From contig NZ_CP087132.1 of the NCBI RefSeq assembly GCF_020911885.1, positions 2,046,001 through 2,110,000 on the forward strand: a stretch of 64,000 bases of DNA. The letters run 5' to 3'. A model generated the notes under the pieces. The model searched no databases. It was not told the origin of the DNA and saw nothing but the letters and a program-made list of their open reading frames with translations. A program made the translations under genes and the position numbers. Position 1 is the first letter of the stretch; every line of letters begins with the position of its first letter. This stretch comes from Flavobacterium acetivorans. Lineage in GTDB: Bacteria; Bacteroidota; Bacteroidia; Flavobacteriales; Flavobacteriaceae. Positions 59,687-64,000 of this stretch are shown one piece after another.

Positions 59687-62600
59687 ATGAAACGAATTTT
59701 AGCAGTGTTAGGATTAGTTGTGTTTAGCTGCCTTGGTGCAGTGGCGCAAAATAGATCTATAACAGGCGTAGTCGCAGATGCGGATAACAAGGGTATTGTT
59801 TCCGCTACCATAAAGGTAAAAGGAATATCCATTAGTACGGTAACAGATTTTGACGGGAAATTTACCGTGAGTGTCCCCTCAGGTAAAGCTACTTTGGCAG
59901 TGTCATCTATAGGTTTTATTTCAAAATCAGTTGATGTTGCTGCAAATGAAAACAACATTACTATCGTTTTAGCTGAAAGTACGCAGGAGTTGGGCGAAGT
60001 GGTAGTTACTGCTTTAGGGATCAAAAAGCAAAAAAAATCACTAGGTTACGCAGTTCAGGAAATCAAAGGAACAAGTCTTGTAGAAGCCAGAGAACCTAAT
60101 TTGGCTAATGCCTTAACGGGAAAAGTAGCAGGATTGCAAGTGGTTCGTTCTAGTACAGGTCCTGGAGGTTCTTCAAAATTAGTTTTAAGAGGTTTTAACT
60201 CATTGACAGGAGATAACCAGCCACTTATCGTTGTGGATGGAGTGCCAATGGACAACTTTACTGGAGCCTCTATTAACGACTATTGGAATCCGAGCCTTGA
60301 CATGGGTAATGGTATTGCCGATATTAATCCTGAAGATATAGAAAGTCTTTCAGTCTTAAAAGGACCTTCAGCGGCTGCTCTTTATGGTTCGAGAGCTGGG
60401 AATGGAGTAATTTTAATTACGACCAAAACAGGTAGAAAACAAAAAGGATTGGGAATTACGGTTACTTCTTCTATTGGGTTTGAAACTATTTTCACCAAAC
60501 CGAAACAGCAGAATGATTTTGGACAAGGCGAAGGTGGATCATTCGGTCCTCTTTCAGGTTCTAGTTGGGGACCTAAAATAGAAGGACAAAGTATTGTGAA
60601 TTGGGATGGGAAAAACGAAAATTTAGCGTCCTATGATAATGTGGGTAACTATTTTAACAAAAGCGGAATAACTAAAAACAATAGTATTTCGTTTCAGCAA
60701 TCAATTCAAAAAACATCTATTTATACCTCTTTTAGTCGTATGGAGGATCAGAGTATGATTCCTGGTGCTAAATTGGGTAGAACAAATTTATTAGCAAGAG
60801 CTGTTTCTAAGTTTGGAGAAAGAGATCGTTGGACAATAGATACTAAGGTTCAGTATACCAATGCGAAAGCAAATAACAGGTCAGTTGGAGGGCCTAATGG
60901 ATCTAATGCTTTTTTCTTGTTGAACAATTTCCCAAGATCACTTGATATAACACAATTCAAAGGTGCTACAAATGCTGATGGAAATATGCTTTGGTATGGA
61001 AGTGGAAGCGGGATTAATCCTTATTGGGCTAATAAAAACAATCTTAATGAAGATATTAGAGATCGTTTTATGATGAATGCCTCGTTAAAATATGAAGTTA
61101 CTGATTGGTTGAATGCTGAGATTAAGGCTGGTGCTGATATGTATACTAACAACTCTAATGCAAAAACATATGCTGGAAGTCCTTTGGCAACTACAGGTAG
61201 TTATACTGTTGGAAAAAGCACGTTTACTGAAACAAATTATCAAGCTTTATTAGTTGCTAAAAAAGATGACCTTTTTGGTAAATTTGGAGGGATGGCAACC
61301 CTTGGGGGCAACTTGATGTCACGTAAATCATCTTTTTTAGGAGCAAATGCTAGCCTACTGGAAGTACCTAATTTGTTTTCGATAAATAATGCGATAGGCA
61401 ACCCAAGAATTGATGAGTCGTTTAGTAATAAATCAATAAATTCTCTTTTTGGATCTGCTCAGTTGAGTTATGATGGCTATTTATACTTGGATGCTACTTT
61501 TAGAAACGATTGGTCTTCAACACTAAGCAAAGAAAATCGTTCATTCTTTTATCCTTCAGTAAGTCTCTCTTATGTATTCACTGATATGTTTACAGCTATG
61601 AATAAGGAGTTACCAGATTGGTTTTCTTATGGTAAATTAAGAGCGAGTTATGCTTCAGTAGGTAATGATCTGGATCCTTATAAGTTAATAAATTCTTATA
61701 AAATAGGTAAGGATCCTAATGGTCATACGACAGCTTCGAGAAATGATGTTTTGTTAGATCCAAACGTGAAAAGTGAACTAATTAAGTCAACTGAATTTGG
61801 TGCAGAAATGCGTTTTTTCAAAAGTAGATTTGGTATTGATGTATCGGTTTACAAATCCAATGCTACTAATCAGTTATTAGATCTTCCAATGGATCCATTA
61901 AGTGGCTATAAATGGAAAAAAATCAATGCTGGTAATATTCAAAATAAAGGGGTTGAGTTAGTAGTTGATGGAAAAATATTATCTAATCCAAATTCATTAT
62001 TATGGAATGTTTCTGCCAATTTCTCTACTAATAAAAGTAAGATAGTGTCCCTTTATGAGGATATTAGTATTTACCCTATACGTTCATTTGATAATGTATC
62101 TGTCGTAGCAGAGGTTGGAAAGGCTTATGGCGAAATATATGGTACTGCATTTTTAAGAGTTACTGATCCAGCAAGTCCATCATTTGGGGAGCTATTACTT
62201 GACGCTCAAGGATTGCCTCAAGCAACTCAAGGGGCATTAGTAAGTTTAGGAAATCAACAAGCAAAAGCCATGCTTGGTTTGACAAATACCTTCGCTTATA
62301 ATGGTGTGTCTTTGTCTTTCTTAATTGATGCTAGAATTGGAGGAGAAATATTCTCAGGAACTTTGGCAGATATGCAGGCAAGTGGCGCTTCCTCCGTAAC
62401 AGTTGTGAATGGATTAAGAGAAAATATTGTAGCTAATGGTGTTATTGACAATGGTGGAGCTTACGACAAAAATACAATAGCAGTTAATCCTGAAACGTAT
62501 TGGGCTAGAGTAGCAGGCTCTGGAAACTTAGGTATAACCGAAGCTAATATATATGATGCAACGAATGTTCGTTTAAGAAATGTACAATTGAATTATGATT

Positions 62601-62803
62601 TCCCTACTAAGTTCTTGACAAAAACGGCATTACAAAAATTAAGCGTTGGGCTTTCTTGTAATAATGTATGGATGATTAAAAGTCACATGAATGGACTTGA
62701 TCCTGAGTCTGTTTTTGCTACTGGTACTAATGCCACTGGATTTGAAAATGGTTCAGGACCAACGACTCGTACCTTTTTGGTGAACTTGGCTTTAAGCTTC
62801 TAA
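59687..62803 (+). CDS. SusC/RagA-family TonB-linked outer membrane protein
   Basis: A 1038-residue outer-membrane glycan importer. Signal peptide MKRILAVLGLVVFSCLGAVA, a carboxypeptidase-regulatory-like domain (about 22-100, SITGVVADADNKGIVSATIK), a TonB-box/plug region (ELGEVVVTALGIKKQKKSLG, LVLRGFNSLTGDNQPLIVVD, ALYGSRAGNGVILITTKTG) and a long beta-barrel ending in FLVNLALSF. An ATG at 59681 two codons upstream is an alternative start. It pairs with the SusD-like gene 23 bases downstream. The substrate cannot be read from the sequence. Confidence 0.94.
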   Translation: MKRILAVLGLVVFSCLGAVAQNRSITGVVADADNKGIVSATIKVKGISISTVTDFDGKFTVSVPSGKATLAVSSIGFISKSVDVAANENNITIVLAESTQELGEVVVTALGIKKQKKSLGYAVQEIKGTSLVEAREPNLANALTGKVAGLQVVRSSTGPGGSSKLVLRGFNSLTGDNQPLIVVDGVPMDNFTGASINDYWNPSLDMGNGIADINPEDIESLSVLKGPSAAALYGSRAGNGVILITTKTGRKQKGLGITVTSSIGFETIFTKPKQQNDFGQGEGGSFGPLSGSSWGPKIEGQSIVNWDGKNENLASYDNVGNYFNKSGITKNNSISFQQSIQKTSIYTSFSRMEDQSMIPGAKLGRTNLLARAVSKFGERDRWTIDTKVQYTNAKANNRSVGGPNGSNAFFLLNNFPRSLDITQFKGATNADGNMLWYGSGSGINPYWANKNNLNEDIRDRFMMNASLKYEVTDWLNAEIKAGADMYTNNSNAKTYAGSPLATTGSYTVGKSTFTETNYQALLVAKKDDLFGKFGGMATLGGNLMSRKSSFLGANASLLEVPNLFSINNAIGNPRIDESFSNKSINSLFGSAQLSYDGYLYLDATFRNDWSSTLSKENRSFFYPSVSLSYVFTDMFTAMNKELPDWFSYGKLRASYASVGNDLDPYKLINSYKIGKDPNGHTTASRNDVLLDPNVKSELIKSTEFGAEMRFFKSRFGIDVSVYKSNATNQLLDLPMDPLSGYKWKKINAGNIQNKGVELVVDGKILSNPNSLLWNVSANFSTNKSKIVSLYEDISIYPIRSFDNVSVVAEVGKAYGEIYGTAFLRVTDPASPSFGELLLDAQGLPQATQGALVSLGNQQAKAMLGLTNTFAYNGVSLSFLIDARIGGEIFSGTLADMQASGASSVTVVNGLRENIVANGVIDNGGAYDKNTIAVNPETYWARVAGSGNLGITEANIYDATNVRLRNVQLNYDFPTKFLTKTALQKLSVGLSCNNVWMIKSHMNGLDPESVFATGTNATGFENGSGPTTRTFLVNLALSF

Positions 62804-62825
62804 TATCAATAATAAAATTTATAGG

Positions 62826-64000
62826 ATGAAAAATATAGTAAAAAAATCAGGTTTAGTTTTAGCAATGATAGCTACACTAGCCTCTTGTGATAATTTTGAA
62901 GAAATTAATATTGATCCTACTGCCGCTAATGCAGAGCAGGTACAGGTAGAATATTTTATAAATAGCTCTATAATTGGGGCCCAAATGAATCCAGATGTTG
63001 CCGAAAGATCTTTTGTACTCTATTGGAAAACAGCAGGGCATCAAATGCTAAGCACGGGTATTTCAGGCGGTAGTTATGATGATGGTTGGTCAACAGCTTA
63101 TTACAATAGTTCTGCAGGTTGGTTAAATTCCATAAACACTGCTATTCAGATAGCTGATGAAAAAGAAGCTAAAGGGATTGTGAAGCCGTATTCAGGAAAT
63201 CTAAAACAAATAGCAAGAATTTGGAGAGCCTATTTGATGAGTGAACTGGCAGATAATTTTGGTCCGATAGCTATTGAGGCTTTTCAGGCAAAAAACCCGG
63301 AGTTTAACAACGTGAAAGATGTTTATTATTTCATGCTGGCTGAACTTAAAGATGCTTCAGAGAAAATAGATATTTCAGTATCTAATAGCAGTAATGATAA
63401 ATTAAAAGAGAAAGATCCTGCTTATGGTTACGATTATGTTAAGTGGAGAAAATATGCTAATTCAATGCGTCTTCGTTTGGCAATGCGTTTGTCTGAAGTG
63501 GATCCAGCTAAGGCTAAATCTGAATTTGAAGCTGCTGCCAACGGTAATTTGATTACAGATGCCGGAGATAATTTTCAGGTACAAGAAAAACCGGGTTGGG
63601 ATGATTTGACAGGTGTAATGAGTCGTGAATGGAATGCTCAGATAATGTCTGTAACATTGAATAATCTTTACATTGGTTTAGGTGGTATAAAATCTACAGA
63701 CCAATTGGCTCCTTCTTTTCATGCTAGTGTTAAACCAGCAGATTATATTGGTCAAAAATTTGCAGATCATTTTACCATGAAGACGAATGAACCAGCTGCG
63801 GGCTATTGGTTGGATGGTTTGCCAAACAGGATAGACCCTCGTGCTTACAAAACATTTAATATTCCGGGAGACTTTAATAGTCCTATTTTTTCGGGTTATC
63901 CTTCTTGGGATAATAGTGCAGAAACAACAACTGCAGACTTATTAGATAATAATGGTGCTGTGATTAAAACAATTGAAGCAAAAAATACTTGGAATGCATT
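62826..64000 (+). CDS. SusD/RagB-family lipoprotein (cut by window edge)
   Basis: The first 391 codons of a gene running past the window end. Signal with lipobox SGLVLAMIATLASC (Cys21). The mature part has FEEINIDPTAANA, SFVLYWKTAGHQML, IARIWRAYLMSELADNFGP, YDYVKWRKYANSMRLRLAMR, the TPR-like helices of SusD proteins. It resembles the SusD-like branch found with SusC in nutrient-uptake loci. It binds the substrate on the cell surface and lids the SusC barrel. The missing C-terminus lies outside the window. Confidence 0.88.
   Translation, partial: MKNIVKKSGLVLAMIATLASCDNFEEINIDPTAANAEQVQVEYFINSSIIGAQMNPDVAERSFVLYWKTAGHQMLSTGISGGSYDDGWSTAYYNSSAGWLNSINTAIQIADEKEAKGIVKPYSGNLKQIARIWRAYLMSELADNFGPIAIEAFQAKNPEFNNVKDVYYFMLAELKDASEKIDISVSNSSNDKLKEKDPAYGYDYVKWRKYANSMRLRLAMRLSEVDPAKAKSEFEAAANGNLITDAGDNFQVQEKPGWDDLTGVMSREWNAQIMSVTLNNLYIGLGGIKSTDQLAPSFHASVKPADYIGQKFADHFTMKTNEPAAGYWLDGLPNRIDPRAYKTFNIPGDFNSPIFSGYPSWDNSAETTTADLLDNNGAVIKTIEAKNTWNA

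Overview
The window looks like the chromosome of a Flavobacteriaceae member, most likely Flavobacterium. It is AT-rich. Its promoters follow the Bacteroidetes pattern: a TAnnTTTG -7 box, in the best case a TTTG box 19 bases upstream, and usually no Shine-Dalgarno sequence. It carries lineage-typical genes: SusC/SusD, Rho with a long disordered insert, an OxyR/Dps pair, BshB1, large-type PurL, ACR3 arsenite efflux with DUF6428, and LETM1-related and DUF3667 proteins. Most of it is ordinary gene-dense core genome. I saw no rRNA, prophage, transposase or CRISPR array.

Layout. 1-4400: truncated ABC exporter, truA, a possible structured RNA, a phosphoesterase and a TPR histidine kinase with its LuxR-type regulator. 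4500-11700: DUF4293 protein, rho, an RsmB-type methylase, kup and a Tyr-rich secreted protein with 66-bp tandem repeats. 11800-16700: Asp-box lipoprotein, an ECF sigma operon and a MazG-like hydrolase. 16700-20700: ilvE, mnmD, a 65-aa protein, then divergent oxyR and dps. 20800-27200: a small secreted protein, SulP transporter and carbonic anhydrase, followed by envelope and stress lipoproteins (SodC, META, NlpE-like). 27200-35600: a fatty-acid degradation block on the minus strand (MarR regulator, fadN, fadA, a four-helix-bundle gene, fadE; separately an acyl-CoA ligase). 35900-43900: purL, a beta-helix lipoprotein, a thioesterase and isochorismate synthase pair (menaquinone), bshB1 and tRNA-His. 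44000-49900: M28 peptidase, DUF3667 protein, dienelactone hydrolase, then an AsnC-type regulator divergent from rocD-arginase. 49900-53500: DUF1697 and the ars operon. 53700-57000: an acidic protein, a stand-alone LigD-type phosphoesterase, an RMD1-family protein and an acyl-CoA dehydrogenase. 57100-64000: manA, a LacI-family regulator, susC and a truncated susD.

Functional links. fadN, fadA and fadE complete beta-oxidation under a MarR protein that probably binds a palindrome at its own promoter. RocF-type arginase and RocD turn arginine into pyrroline-5-carboxylate, probably under the AsnC protein. SulP and carbonic anhydrase suggest bicarbonate uptake and interconversion. manA, lacI and susCD are linked by four related palindromes (core CTAAA-wCGw-TTTAG), which predicts one LacI regulon.

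The least ordinary observations are (1) the shared LacI-type operators, (2) the four-helix-bundle gene inside the fad operon, bracketed by 24-base inverted repeats as in 23S rRNA intervening sequences, (3) a hairpin element resembling the Flavo-1 RNA class, and (4) small or Cys-rich proteins of unknown role beside the SulP/carbonic anhydrase pair and in the ars operon. All were read by eye; no database search or folding program was used.
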